The notes under the pieces: model-generated
What the model saw: only the letters and a program-made list of their open reading frames with translations
The model's database searches: none
Told to the model about the DNA's origin: nothing
Origin: Winogradskyella sp.
GTDB taxonomy: Bacteria; Bacteroidota; Bacteroidia; Flavobacteriales; Flavobacteriaceae
Reading direction: 5' to 3'
DNA length: 39,995 nt
Assembly (NCBI RefSeq): GCF_013213975.1
Contig: NZ_JABSST010000021.1
Coordinates: 1-39,995, forward strand
Made by a program: the position numbers and the translations under genes
In this document: positions 18,007-25,345 of the stretch, one piece after another
How the letters are laid out: every line of letters starts with the position of its first letter
Numbering within the stretch: position 1 is the stretch's first letter

Positions 18007-18360
18007 TTACTTTTGAGAAACGAGGACAATTTGTTTTCCAAGAACTGCCGCTATTCCTGCTGCAAGGCCACCAGTGATACCTGTTACTAATAACAAAGTA
18101 TATGGGCTGCCACCAAGATATAGTAATTCTGAAATGCGTGAAGCCAAGGTAAAATCATTGCCTATGCTCAGCATAAAACTCTGCAAGGTCCAAAGGCTAA
18201 GTATAGCAAGGAAAGGAACTACAAATACAGCAGCTTTTTTTAGGGGTATAAATAAAGATGTTACCAAAGCTGCGGTCATTACAGACCACCAAGGCAAAAC
18301 TATAGATAGAACTACTGCTAAAATTATGGTACTGATGAAATTGATAATATTCTTATTCAT
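18007..18360 (-). CDS. Small integral membrane protein, unknown function
   Basis: Protein of 117 residues with four hydrophobic stretches: about 5-40 (possibly two helices), 43-64, and 86-114, which is glycine-rich (TGITGGLAAGIAAVLG). There are few charged residues and no recognisable motif. Its ATG overlaps the end of the penicillin acylase gene by 8 bp, which indicates cotranscription and probably coupled translation. I do not recognise the family. Confidence 0.7.
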   Translation of the reverse strand: MNKNIINFISTIILAVVLSIVLPWWSVMTAALVTSLFIPLKKAAVFVVPFLAILSLWTLQSFMLSIGNDFTLASRISELLYLGGSPYTLLLVTGITGGLAAGIAAVLGKQIVLVSQK

Positions 18361-20779
18361 TTGTGGCTGGTATTAAGGTTTGCGTTCCGATGACCCCTTC
18401 AGTATGATCGTCGGATTGTATAAAATTGAAACTGTGGTAATGACCTGCGGCCCAATCATCAATAAAATTATCATAGTATTTACTGCCAGGATTTCCGGAT
18501 TGACCTCCTGGATATATACCTATGGCCGTTGGTGGAGACGTCATTTCTACAATCATTCTCCAAGAAGGGCCATGATTTTCAGAAGTCGCATTCACAATAC
18601 TGCGGTCACCACCAATTGGAATATTAAACCTAGAGAAAGCAGGTAACCCTTGTAATAAATGTCCAGCGTAGGTGGCTTTATAAGTTAACCAGTTGTAATC
18701 TCCTTTTTCAGTCTTTATTTCTCGAAGTCGTGCAGTAGCTTCTTTAAAGGCTAATAAAAATAAATCCTTAGCAGTTTCTACTTTGTCTTCTGTTTCAAGA
18801 ATATCCATAAACTCATGGTTGCCATTAGTTTTTAAAAGGTGAATGGTTTGATAGGTGTATGGGGCCATTAATGCTGTTTCTTCATTGTCAAATTCATCCC
18901 AAAGTAAATTGTATAACTTCCCATACCATTGTCTCCAAATACTTGGACCTACTTCGTCTATATCGTTATTAAATTTCCATGCTTTTATTTCATTATAAAC
19001 AACCTTTTCATTTTCAGTTAATGATGCTGTATCCATATGTTCTAACATGTAAGGTACAAGCTCTGAGGCTTTTAAATTGTAATTGTTATTGTGGAGCCTT
19101 TTAAAGTCGTCAATACTAAATTTTTCCTTCGAGTTAAAGAAATCATTAATAACACGATTTCTATAAGTTTCATAGCCGTCATTAAAAACAAAATACGGAT
19201 AGTTTTCATCTACAGGATGCTGATTGGCAGAACTTACAAATCCACGCTCTGGATTTTTAGTATGCGCATTAAATTCTTGGGGAATGTACGACTGCCAATC
19301 GTTTTCAGGATTGCTGCCGTCCATTAAAAATTTTCCTTGTCCTTCCCATTTGTTAGCAAACTTTCCTTGAATCCATAAGGCAATATCCCCTTGAGTACTG
19401 GCAAAAACAAAATTCTGAGCAGGGGCATTCCAATATTGCAAAGCATTTACATATTCATCGTAGTTTTTTGCTTTGTTAAGCTCAATAAAGGTACGTTGAT
19501 TATTTCCGCCATCATGTCCAATCCATCGCATGGCATAACCCGACCGTCCGTTGTCGGACATAAAGTTCTTATCATAAACTACAGGTCCGTGATGCGTGTA
19601 AAGTACAGTGTCTTTATAACTTTCTTTTCCTCTAATTTTAATGTCTTCGACTCTAAAGGTAACATCTTTCCAGCCTCCATCATATTTATATTGCCTTCTA
19701 TCGTCATTAAACTCTATTTTATACCAATCTATAACGTCTCTTGTAGCATTGGTTTCTCCCCAAGCTATATGTTCGTTAAAACCAGAAATAATGCTTAGTG
19801 CTCCAGGAATTGTTGCGCCAAAGGCTTTATGATTTGGTGTACTTAATTGCATTACAAACCAAATAGAAGGTAAGTAAAGTCCTAAATGAGGATCATTTGC
19901 TAGGATCGGATTTCCTGTTGTAGATTTTGCACTAGAAACAGCCCAGTTATTACTACCATTGTCTGGGTGAGGTTTTGTAATAGTCTCTGCTATAGTATCT
20001 AAAATTGCTTTTCTGCTAGCAGGCAATTCTGTTTGCGGTACATCAATAAAGCTCCAATCTGTTTCTTTGGGAATAACTGGATCTGTAATATCAAAAAAGT
20101 CTGGAAATAGAAGTTCAAAGTTCTTTTCACCTATTTGTCGAAGAACATTTGTAAATTCTAAATCGTCATCGTTACCAGCAAGCATCTTCGTCATATACAT
20201 GAGTAATAAAGCAGTTTTTTTAGGAGTCCATGCTTCAGGCTCATAGTTGAGTAATTTATATTCAACAGGATAATCTTTAGGATCGAGTTGATTTATGTAA
20301 GCATTAACTCCATCTGCATAGTCTTGAACAAAACTCAAAGTTTTTGTATCGTATTTTTGCATGTAAGCTATGGCTTGGTCTGCACCATACCCCATCCCTC
20401 GTCGTCGTTCTGACCTATCATAATTTAAAGCAGCTTCTCCAACAATTTCAGATAACCGTCCTGCAGCTGCATAGGTTTGAAATTCTAATTGCCAAAGACG
20501 ATGTTTTGCGGTTAAATAGCCTTGTGCTTTATATAAATCGTGTTCGTTTTGAGCAAAAACATGCGGAATCATGAGTTCATCGTAATGAACAGTTACCTTA
20601 TCTTGTAACCCTGGAATCGCAATTTCTCCTGTTATGGACTCATTGGATTCATTTTGCCAGATGCCAGATGTTGGATTCAAAAATTTGCCAAGAGGTGGGA
20701 GGGAACCAATCTTTGTATTAAAAACGAAAAAAATGCCTATTGTTAATACAAAAGACAGTAGTAGTTTAGCGTATTTCAT
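18353..20779 (-). CDS. Penicillin acylase family protein (Ntn hydrolase)
   Basis: I choose the ATG at 20779 (808 residues), since it puts the hydrophobic anchor (LLLSFVLTIGIFFVF) at the very N-terminus; the frame is open to 20812. Enzymes of this family are made as one chain and cut themselves into alpha and beta subunits. The beta subunit begins at the nucleophile, here Ser276 in DNGSNNWAVSS, followed by ANDPHLGL and the GALSIISGFNEHIAWG segment. Family members hydrolyse amide bonds in penicillins or in acyl-homoserine lactones. The natural substrate here is unknown, and quorum quenching is only one possibility. Location is periplasmic or membrane-anchored. Confidence 0.92.
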   Translation of the reverse strand: MKYAKLLLSFVLTIGIFFVFNTKIGSLPPLGKFLNPTSGIWQNESNESITGEIAIPGLQDKVTVHYDELMIPHVFAQNEHDLYKAQGYLTAKHRLWQLEFQTYAAAGRLSEIVGEAALNYDRSERRRGMGYGADQAIAYMQKYDTKTLSFVQDYADGVNAYINQLDPKDYPVEYKLLNYEPEAWTPKKTALLLMYMTKMLAGNDDDLEFTNVLRQIGEKNFELLFPDFFDITDPVIPKETDWSFIDVPQTELPASRKAILDTIAETITKPHPDNGSNNWAVSSAKSTTGNPILANDPHLGLYLPSIWFVMQLSTPNHKAFGATIPGALSIISGFNEHIAWGETNATRDVIDWYKIEFNDDRRQYKYDGGWKDVTFRVEDIKIRGKESYKDTVLYTHHGPVVYDKNFMSDNGRSGYAMRWIGHDGGNNQRTFIELNKAKNYDEYVNALQYWNAPAQNFVFASTQGDIALWIQGKFANKWEGQGKFLMDGSNPENDWQSYIPQEFNAHTKNPERGFVSSANQHPVDENYPYFVFNDGYETYRNRVINDFFNSKEKFSIDDFKRLHNNNYNLKASELVPYMLEHMDTASLTENEKVVYNEIKAWKFNNDIDEVGPSIWRQWYGKLYNLLWDEFDNEETALMAPYTYQTIHLLKTNGNHEFMDILETEDKVETAKDLFLLAFKEATARLREIKTEKGDYNWLTYKATYAGHLLQGLPAFSRFNIPIGGDRSIVNATSENHGPSWRMIVEMTSPPTAIGIYPGGQSGNPGSKYYDNFIDDWAAGHYHSFNFIQSDDHTEGVIGTQTLIPATNE

Positions 20780-20815
20780 TAGCTCTAAATTATGAGAACC
20801 TAAAAATACCAAATA

Positions 20816-21346
20816 TTATTCTAAACTAATGGATTCTATAAGTAGTTTAAAGCTTTCTTTCTTCTTATTTCCTATTAAAAATGCGATCTCTTGCATTTGA
20901 TCTCCTTTAAAATTTGGAATGTCTAAACGATAGCCTCTAAAGGAAGCGTACATAGCACTGAATGGAATTTCAATAGTTTGCCATTCGCCTGAAGTTTCGA
21001 ACTTATAGATGTAAGAATATCTATTATAGCGTCTATCTTTTACTCTGAATTGATAGGTTTTGCCGTCTCCTTTAATTTTAAGCTTAAATTTATTATAGTC
21101 TTTAGAATTGACGCTATCGAAATAATAACGTAATGAAGAAAACCCACCATTATTTTCTAGAGATACATCGCCAGAATATTCTCCGATGCCTTGATCATTA
21201 AGTTTGAATTCTCCACTAGAACGTCCTCCCATGACCACATCATCTAAAATGCGCCAATTGTCAATATTACTATCGGAATTGAATTGAAATATCAACATAG
21301 ACGACTGAAATACAAGTATTAAAGGGAAAATAAATAGTCTCATCAT
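20816..21346 (-). CDS. CIA30 family protein
   Basis: Protein of 176 residues with a signal-like hydrophobic start. The body is the beta-rich jelly-roll of the CIA30 family (named for complex I intermediate-associated protein 30): WRILDDVVMGGRSSGEF near the start, GGFSSLRYYF, a central KDRRYNRYSYIYKFET segment, and WQTIEIPFSAM. In bacteria the function is not established; carbohydrate binding or a complex-assembly role are both suggested for the fold. Two starting ATG codons are adjacent (MM). It lies 36 bp upstream of the acylase gene on the same strand. Confidence 0.8.
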   Translation of the reverse strand: MMRLFIFPLILVFQSSMLIFQFNSDSNIDNWRILDDVVMGGRSSGEFKLNDQGIGEYSGDVSLENNGGFSSLRYYFDSVNSKDYNKFKLKIKGDGKTYQFRVKDRRYNRYSYIYKFETSGEWQTIEIPFSAMYASFRGYRLDIPNFKGDQMQEIAFLIGNKKKESFKLLIESISLE

Positions 21347-21415
21347 AGCTTTTTGTAAAGATACAATCTAAGAGCTGAATGGCCTTTAAGTTTTGGAAAA
21401 CTTTAGGAAACTATA

Positions 21416-21712
21416 CTATCTGAGCACTAACTTTTTAACGACCTCTTTTCCGAGAGATTCGTTAAGCATTTTAACAATCTTTTCGTTGCCATAACTCAAT
21501 TCTTCTCTTAAGACACTCGAGCTAAGCTGTACAAATAGAACCTCGTGTTTGAGTTCAATTGCTGTGGTGTAATTATTAACTCCATTACCCATTAGATTGA
21601 TCCAAGCTTCACGCACATTTACTTTATCTAATCCTGATTGTAGGTTGTTGGTTTTTACAAATTCCTTTAGAATATCCTCAATTGGTTTGTTATCGTTGTT
21701 GCGTTTTGCCAC
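21416..21712 (-). CDS. DciA-like protein (DUF721)
   Basis: Protein of 98 residues. It shows the DUF721 pattern of a short basic head (MAKRNNDNKPIEDILKEFVK), REAWINLMGNGVNNYT in the middle, then LFVQLSSSVLREELSYGNEKIV and LNESLGKEVVKKLVLR at the end. DUF721 proteins include DciA, which helps load the replicative helicase in bacteria lacking DnaC or DnaI. Its presence beside recF fits a replication and repair role. Ends in TAG. Confidence 0.85.
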   Translation of the reverse strand: MAKRNNDNKPIEDILKEFVKTNNLQSGLDKVNVREAWINLMGNGVNNYTTAIELKHEVLFVQLSSSVLREELSYGNEKIVKMLNESLGKEVVKKLVLR

Positions 21713-21790
21713 GGCCTTGAATAAGTTATTACAAAGGTCGTTATAATAGATGATTAATCCTTATAAGAAAATGTGAAATTTTAGTGGTAA

Positions 21791-22213
21791 TTAGTCCACA
21801 CTGAGATTAATTGGAGTATAGCGTTTATAGATATAAATGTCCTGACTAGCGTTGCTAATTTTAAGCTGTTCCTGAGAAGCTTCTAAAACGGTTTCCTTCC
21901 AGTTGGCATAAGGAGTATTGTAGTAAATATTTAGACTATCATTTTCAATTTTTATCACTAAAGTCTCAGCATTGTCCGAAGTAAAGTAGGTGTCATTTAT
22001 TCCTGGCTTTAGCTTTTTTCTAAAACCTTTTAAACTGTCATTAATCTTTATGTAGTCTATAGTTTCATTAAACTTATACTGTTTTTTAGTGCCATTAGCT
22101 AAGGTCGCTTCTTTTATTTCCCAGTAACCTTGGAGGTGCTCTAAATAGGTTTCGGGATTGGGAGAACAGCTTAATAAAAAAAACGCACAAACCATTACTA
22201 AATAGTACTTCAT
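21791..22213 (-). CDS. Small lipoprotein, lipocalin-like
   Basis: Protein of 140 residues with a clear lipoprotein signal ([11 protein letters not shown], lipid Cys16). The mature part begins [19 protein letters not shown] and continues as alternating beta strands, as in lipocalin-like domains of Bacteroidota; no ligand can be named. The ATG overlaps the final TGA of recF (ATGA), so its translation probably depends on ribosomes finishing recF. The internal stop in recF could therefore reduce its expression. Ends in TAA. Confidence 0.75.
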   Translation of the reverse strand: MKYYLVMVCAFFLLSCSPNPETYLEHLQGYWEIKEATLANGTKKQYKFNETIDYIKINDSLKGFRKKLKPGINDTYFTSDNAETLVIKIENDSLNIYYNTPYANWKETVLEASQEQLKISNASQDIYIYKRYTPINLSVD

Positions 22214-23289
22214 AATTTGAATAATTTATAGGATTTGTGAATTTGTTTGACCACATTTTCAGTACGCTCCGCATGAGTGTCACTAATAAATATTTGGCCA
22301 AAATGATCATCGTCAACCAATTGAATAATTTGAGCCACTCTATTTTCATCTAGCTTATCAAAAATATCATCAAGAAGGAGTATTGGAGAAACACCACTCT
22401 GTTGCTTAATAAAATCGAATTGTGCTAATTTTAGAGCAATAAGAAAAGACTTTTGTTGTCATTGGCTTCCAAATTTCTTAATTGGAAAATCATCAATTAA
22501 AAAAGTGAGGTCGTCTTTATGAATGCCAACACTTGTATACTGCAACGCTTTGTCTTTGTTGAGATTGTTTTCAAGAAGACTAATAAGCTCACCATTAAAA
22601 AGATCACTTTTATATTTTAAATCAATCGCTTCGTTACTTTGGGATATGGCTTCATAGCGTTCCTTGAAAATAGGTATAAAGACTTTAAGAAACTCATCAC
22701 GCTTTTTAAAAATTGTCTGGCCAAAGTCGTTAAGTTGATCATTATAAACAGCGAGTGTATCAGCATTAAAAGTAGTGTTGAGGGCAAAATATTTTAAAAG
22801 CGCATTACGTTGTGATAATACTTTATTGTAGGCAATAACAGCAGTTAGATAAGCTTTATCACTTTGAGAGATAACACTGTCAATAAATTTACGACGTGTA
22901 TCACTTCCTTCAATAATGAGATCACGATCTGCTGGTGAAATAATGACTAATGGAATAAAACCAATATGATCACTAAATTTATCATAGGCTTTTCCATTGC
23001 GCTTAATTATTTTTTTCTGTCCACGTTTCAGCGAAACTATAATTTTCTCAATGCGCTCATTCTTCAAGAAATTACCGTCTACTACAAAGAATTCTGTGCC
23101 GTGCTTTATGTTTTGGAGTGCAATTGGGTTGAAGTAACTTTTTCCAAAAGCAAGATGATAGATTGCATCTAAAGCATTAGTTTTTCCAATGCCATTAGCA
23201 CCAACGAAGCAGTTGATTTTTGAATCAAATTCAAAAACCTGACTTTCAAAATTTTTGTAATTAACTAAAGAGAGCGTATTTAGAATCAT
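22210..23289 (-). pseudogene. recF: recF interrupted by an in-frame TGA at codon 277
   Basis: The frame encodes a complete 359-residue RecF, the DNA repair and gap-loading ATPase, except that codon 277 (22459-22461) is TGA. Before it are the Walker A motif GANGIGKT (30-37), [19 protein letters not shown] and [14 protein letters not shown]. After it the same frame continues [16 protein letters not shown], Walker B LLLDDIF (304-310) and the D-loop KLDENR, and ends at TGA 22210-22212. The stop falls where the signature GSQGQQKS needs its second glycine; GGA to TGA is one base. No ATG lies in frame after the stop, so the C-terminal part is unlikely to be made separately. The stop context is TGA-C, known to be comparatively leaky. 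This could be a true null, a sequencing error, or readthrough. It is the only interrupted gene here. Confidence 0.88.
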
Positions 23290-23398
23290 AAAAATTATTC
23301 CGTTTCCTTTAATTTATTGGAGTTTAGAAGCAGAATTTGAACCTGCAAATTATTGAAAAATAACAAATAAATAGGCTTTTAAATCCCAATAAAAATTT

Positions 23399-23406
23399 TA
23401 TTTTTG
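23399..23406 (+). promoter_or_regulatory. Putative -7 promoter element for the TPR-ribH unit
   Basis: TATTTTTG matches TAnnTTTG exactly and ends 22 bp before the ATG at 23429. No TTG is found at the usual distance upstream. Confidence 0.4.
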
Positions 23407-23428
23407 CGCACGCAATAATAGACAAGAT

Positions 23429-24193
23429 ATGGCAACGTATAAGAAAAGAGGCTACAAACCAAAAACAAAAAAAGAGAAGGAAGTTGTAGTCGAGGAAAAC
23501 TCGGCAACAGCAGAGGTGTTTAATACGCTTGATGAAGGAGCTTCTAAGACAGAAGAGTGGTTTGTAAATAATCAAAACTATATAATTGGTGCAATCGGAG
23601 CTATTGCTTTGGTTGTTTTAGGATATTTAGGATACGATAAGTTTATAGCTGAGCCAAATCAAAAAGAAGCTATGAATGAGATGTACCAGGCTAAGAAGTA
23701 TTTTGAAGAGGCTGTCTCTGGAGTAGCATCAGACTCGTTATACACCATGTCTTTAAATGGTGGTGAAGGTAAATATGGTATGTTAGATATTATAGATCAG
23801 TATGGTGGTACACCAGCTGCCAATTTAGCTAACTACTATGCTGGAATGGCATATCTTAATCTTAAAGACTACCAAAACGCGATTACGTATTTAGGAAATT
23901 TTGATAGTGATGCTTCAATTCAAGGTCCAGTTGCAACTGGTGCAATAGGTGATGCCTTTGTACAATTAGAACAATATGCAGAAGGCCTTGAGTATTATGA
24001 GAAAGCGGTTAGCGCTAATCGTAATGATTATACAACACCAATGTATTTAATGAAAGCTGCGAGAATTGCTATTCGATTAGAAGAAAATCAAAAGGCATTA
24101 GATTATTTAAAACGAATTGAATCTGAATTTAGTTCCTCAACTGAGGCAAGTCAGGTAGAGGTATTGATAGGTATGGTTGAAGCTAAATTGTAA
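23429..24193 (+). CDS. Membrane-anchored tetratricopeptide repeat protein
   Basis: Protein of 254 residues. A basic head (KKRGYKPKTKKEKE) and an acidic stretch precede a single membrane helix at about 51-68 (YIIGAIGAIALVVLGYLGY), with a helical repeat domain outside. TPR-like units are visible in NLANYYAGMAYLNLKDYQNA, DAFVQLEQYAEGLEYYEKAV, and AARIAIRLEENQKALDYLKR. The arrangement resembles the YfgM/ancillary SecYEG translocon type of TPR protein, which is a likeness and not proof. Divergent from recF; 2 bp before ribH, so cotranscribed with it. Confidence 0.88.
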   Translation: MATYKKRGYKPKTKKEKEVVVEENSATAEVFNTLDEGASKTEEWFVNNQNYIIGAIGAIALVVLGYLGYDKFIAEPNQKEAMNEMYQAKKYFEEAVSGVASDSLYTMSLNGGEGKYGMLDIIDQYGGTPAANLANYYAGMAYLNLKDYQNAITYLGNFDSDASIQGPVATGAIGDAFVQLEQYAEGLEYYEKAVSANRNDYTTPMYLMKAARIAIRLEENQKALDYLKRIESEFSSSTEASQVEVLIGMVEAKL

Positions 24194-24195
24194 TA

Positions 24196-24702
24196 ATGGC
24201 AACGGCAAATCATAATTTATCAAACTACGATAAAGCTACAATCCCAAACGCGAAAGATTTTCGGTTTGGGATTGTTGTTTCAGAATGGAATACTGAGATT
24301 ACTGAAGGGCTCTGGCAAGGAGCTTTTGATGCCCTAATTGATTGTGGTGCTTTAAAAGAAAATATCGTTCGGTGGAATGTTCCAGGTACTTTTGAATTGA
24401 CCTATGGTGCTGCCAGAATGTCTAAAAGTATTTATGCCGATTCTGGAATGCTAGACGCTATCATTGTAATTGGTTGTGTAATTCAAGGAGAAACCAAGCA
24501 TTTTGATTTTGTTTGTGAAGGGGTAACTCAAGGCATAAAAGATTTGAATCTTAATGGTGATATTCCTGTGATATTCTGTGTATTAACGGATAATAACAGA
24601 CAGCAATCTGTAGACCGATCTGGGGGCAAACACGGTAATAAAGGAACTGAAGCCGCGGTAACAGCCATAAAAATGGCAACACTTAGAAAGCAAACCAAAT
24701 AA
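24196..24702 (+). CDS. ribH: 6,7-dimethyl-8-ribityllumazine synthase
   Basis: Protein of 168 residues, normal for the enzyme. It condenses 5-amino-6-ribitylamino-uracil with 3,4-dihydroxy-2-butanone 4-phosphate in riboflavin synthesis. Landmarks: FGIVVSEWNTEITEGL at the substrate site, VRWNVPGTFELTYGA, GCVIQGETKHFDFVCEGVTQG with the catalytic histidine, IPVIFCVLT, and the C-terminal GKHGNKGTEAA loop. Only this riboflavin gene is in the window. A hairpin overlaps the stop codon. Confidence 0.96.
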   Translation: MATANHNLSNYDKATIPNAKDFRFGIVVSEWNTEITEGLWQGAFDALIDCGALKENIVRWNVPGTFELTYGAARMSKSIYADSGMLDAIIVIGCVIQGETKHFDFVCEGVTQGIKDLNLNGDIPVIFCVLTDNNRQQSVDRSGGKHGNKGTEAAVTAIKMATLRKQTK

Positions 24703-24714
24703 TGGTTTGGCTTT
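24687..24714 (+). terminator. Possible terminator or processing hairpin at the end of ribH
   Basis: AAAGCAAACCA and TGGTTTGGCTTT pair as an 11-bp stem with one bulged base and a 5-base loop that contains the ribH stop. No T-run follows, so termination would be weak. Confidence 0.35.
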
Positions 24715-24761
24715 AGTCAATTCGTAACAACATTATTCTGGCATCTTTTTTGTTAATAATT

Positions 24762-24776
24762 TTAAGGAATCCTTAA
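24762..24776. repeat. 15-bp palindrome upstream of the small membrane protein pair
   Basis: TTAAGGA-A-TCCTTAA, a perfect inverted repeat with a single central base, 23 bp ahead of a -7-like element. Its position would suit an operator, but no regulator is known for it. Confidence 0.4.
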
Positions 24777-24799
24777 GGGAGTTTTCCTTGTAAATTAAG

Positions 24800-24807
24800 T
24801 ACATTTG
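24800..24807 (+). promoter_or_regulatory. Putative -7 promoter element before the small protein pair and mutL
   Basis: TACATTTG matches TAnnTTTG and ends 30 bp before the TTG start at 24838. The upstream TTG element is not at standard spacing. Confidence 0.4.
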
Positions 24808-24837
24808 AGATAATGATGTACTATTTTATGAGTCGGT

Positions 24838-25053
24838 TTGTTTAGTCAAAGAAAAAATAAACGCTTCAGCTATAAGCCTCGTTTTCAGGATTCTGAAAAT
24901 CTAAAGGCGAACCCTGACATGGAGAGTAAGTGGGGTGAAATCAAAGGCATTTCTAAGAGAAGAGGAAGTAAATTATTTTCATTACCGGCTTTATTGATAA
25001 TGCTAATTTTTCTCTTTGTGTTAATGTATATTCTTGAAGGATATATAAATTAA
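24838..25053 (+). CDS. Small basic single-pass membrane protein (copy 1)
   Basis: Protein of 71 residues beginning at TTG; an in-frame stop at 24829-24831 rules out an earlier start, and no ATG occurs before the conserved region. The head FSQRKNKRFSYKPRFQDSEN is strongly basic, the tail is one hydrophobic helix (LPALLIMLIFLFVLMYIL). It shares the R-K-N-YKPR head and C-terminal helix with the gene that follows. Related flavobacterial proteins at this position, between ribH and mutL, are often labelled riboflavin synthase subunit beta; nothing in the sequence supports an enzyme role. The start codon is the least certain point. Confidence 0.65.
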   Translation: MFSQRKNKRFSYKPRFQDSENLKANPDMESKWGEIKGISKRRGSKLFSLPALLIMLIFLFVLMYILEGYIN

Positions 25054-25060
25054 GGATATT

Positions 25061-25345
25061 ATGGGAATAATGAAATTGAAAAAAAACAGGAAGTACAATT
25101 ATAAGCCACGATACTATAAAGGTGACGGAAGTCCTTACGAGTTAAAACACAAATTCGATGATTTTAGAAAAACAGTTAATCCGCCTAAAGGCATTAAAGG
25201 GAAGTGGAATGCAGCACTCGACGAATATCAAAATCAACGAGACGAACGTGTTAATAAGCGAGTTTTTATAATTGCAGCTATTTTAATTTTTCTTTTTCTG
25301 GCAGTTATTGGTTTCGATTTATCCATATTCTTTCCTAATAGCTAA
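25061..25345 (+). CDS. Small basic single-pass membrane protein (copy 2)
   Basis: Protein of 94 residues. The head KKNRKYNYKPRYYKGDG is followed by a charged stretch with KHKFDDFRKTVNPPKGIKGKW and a C-terminal membrane helix (VFIIAAILIFLFLAVIGF). This is the better preserved member of the pair; ATG at 25061 or 25070 is possible. Homologues are often called riboflavin synthase subunit beta because of the neighbouring ribH, a name I would not carry over. It lies 7 bp after copy 1, and its stop shares one base with the mutL start. Confidence 0.78.
   Translation: MGIMKLKKNRKYNYKPRYYKGDGSPYELKHKFDDFRKTVNPPKGIKGKWNAALDEYQNQRDERVNKRVFIIAAILIFLFLAVIGFDLSIFFPNS

Noticed and set aside
22095..22349. 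Open frame on the minus strand covering the end of recF
   Set aside because: It is out of frame with recF; the conserved RecF motifs are in the frame that continues past the TGA.
22210..23289. UGA reassigned as a glycine codon across the genome
   Set aside because: It would explain the recF codon, but no other gene in the window has an internal TGA, and glycine and tryptophan positions use ordinary codons throughout.
24828..24845. ATG at 24828 as start of the first small membrane protein
   Set aside because: That frame reaches a stop after five codons and is not the frame of the conserved region.
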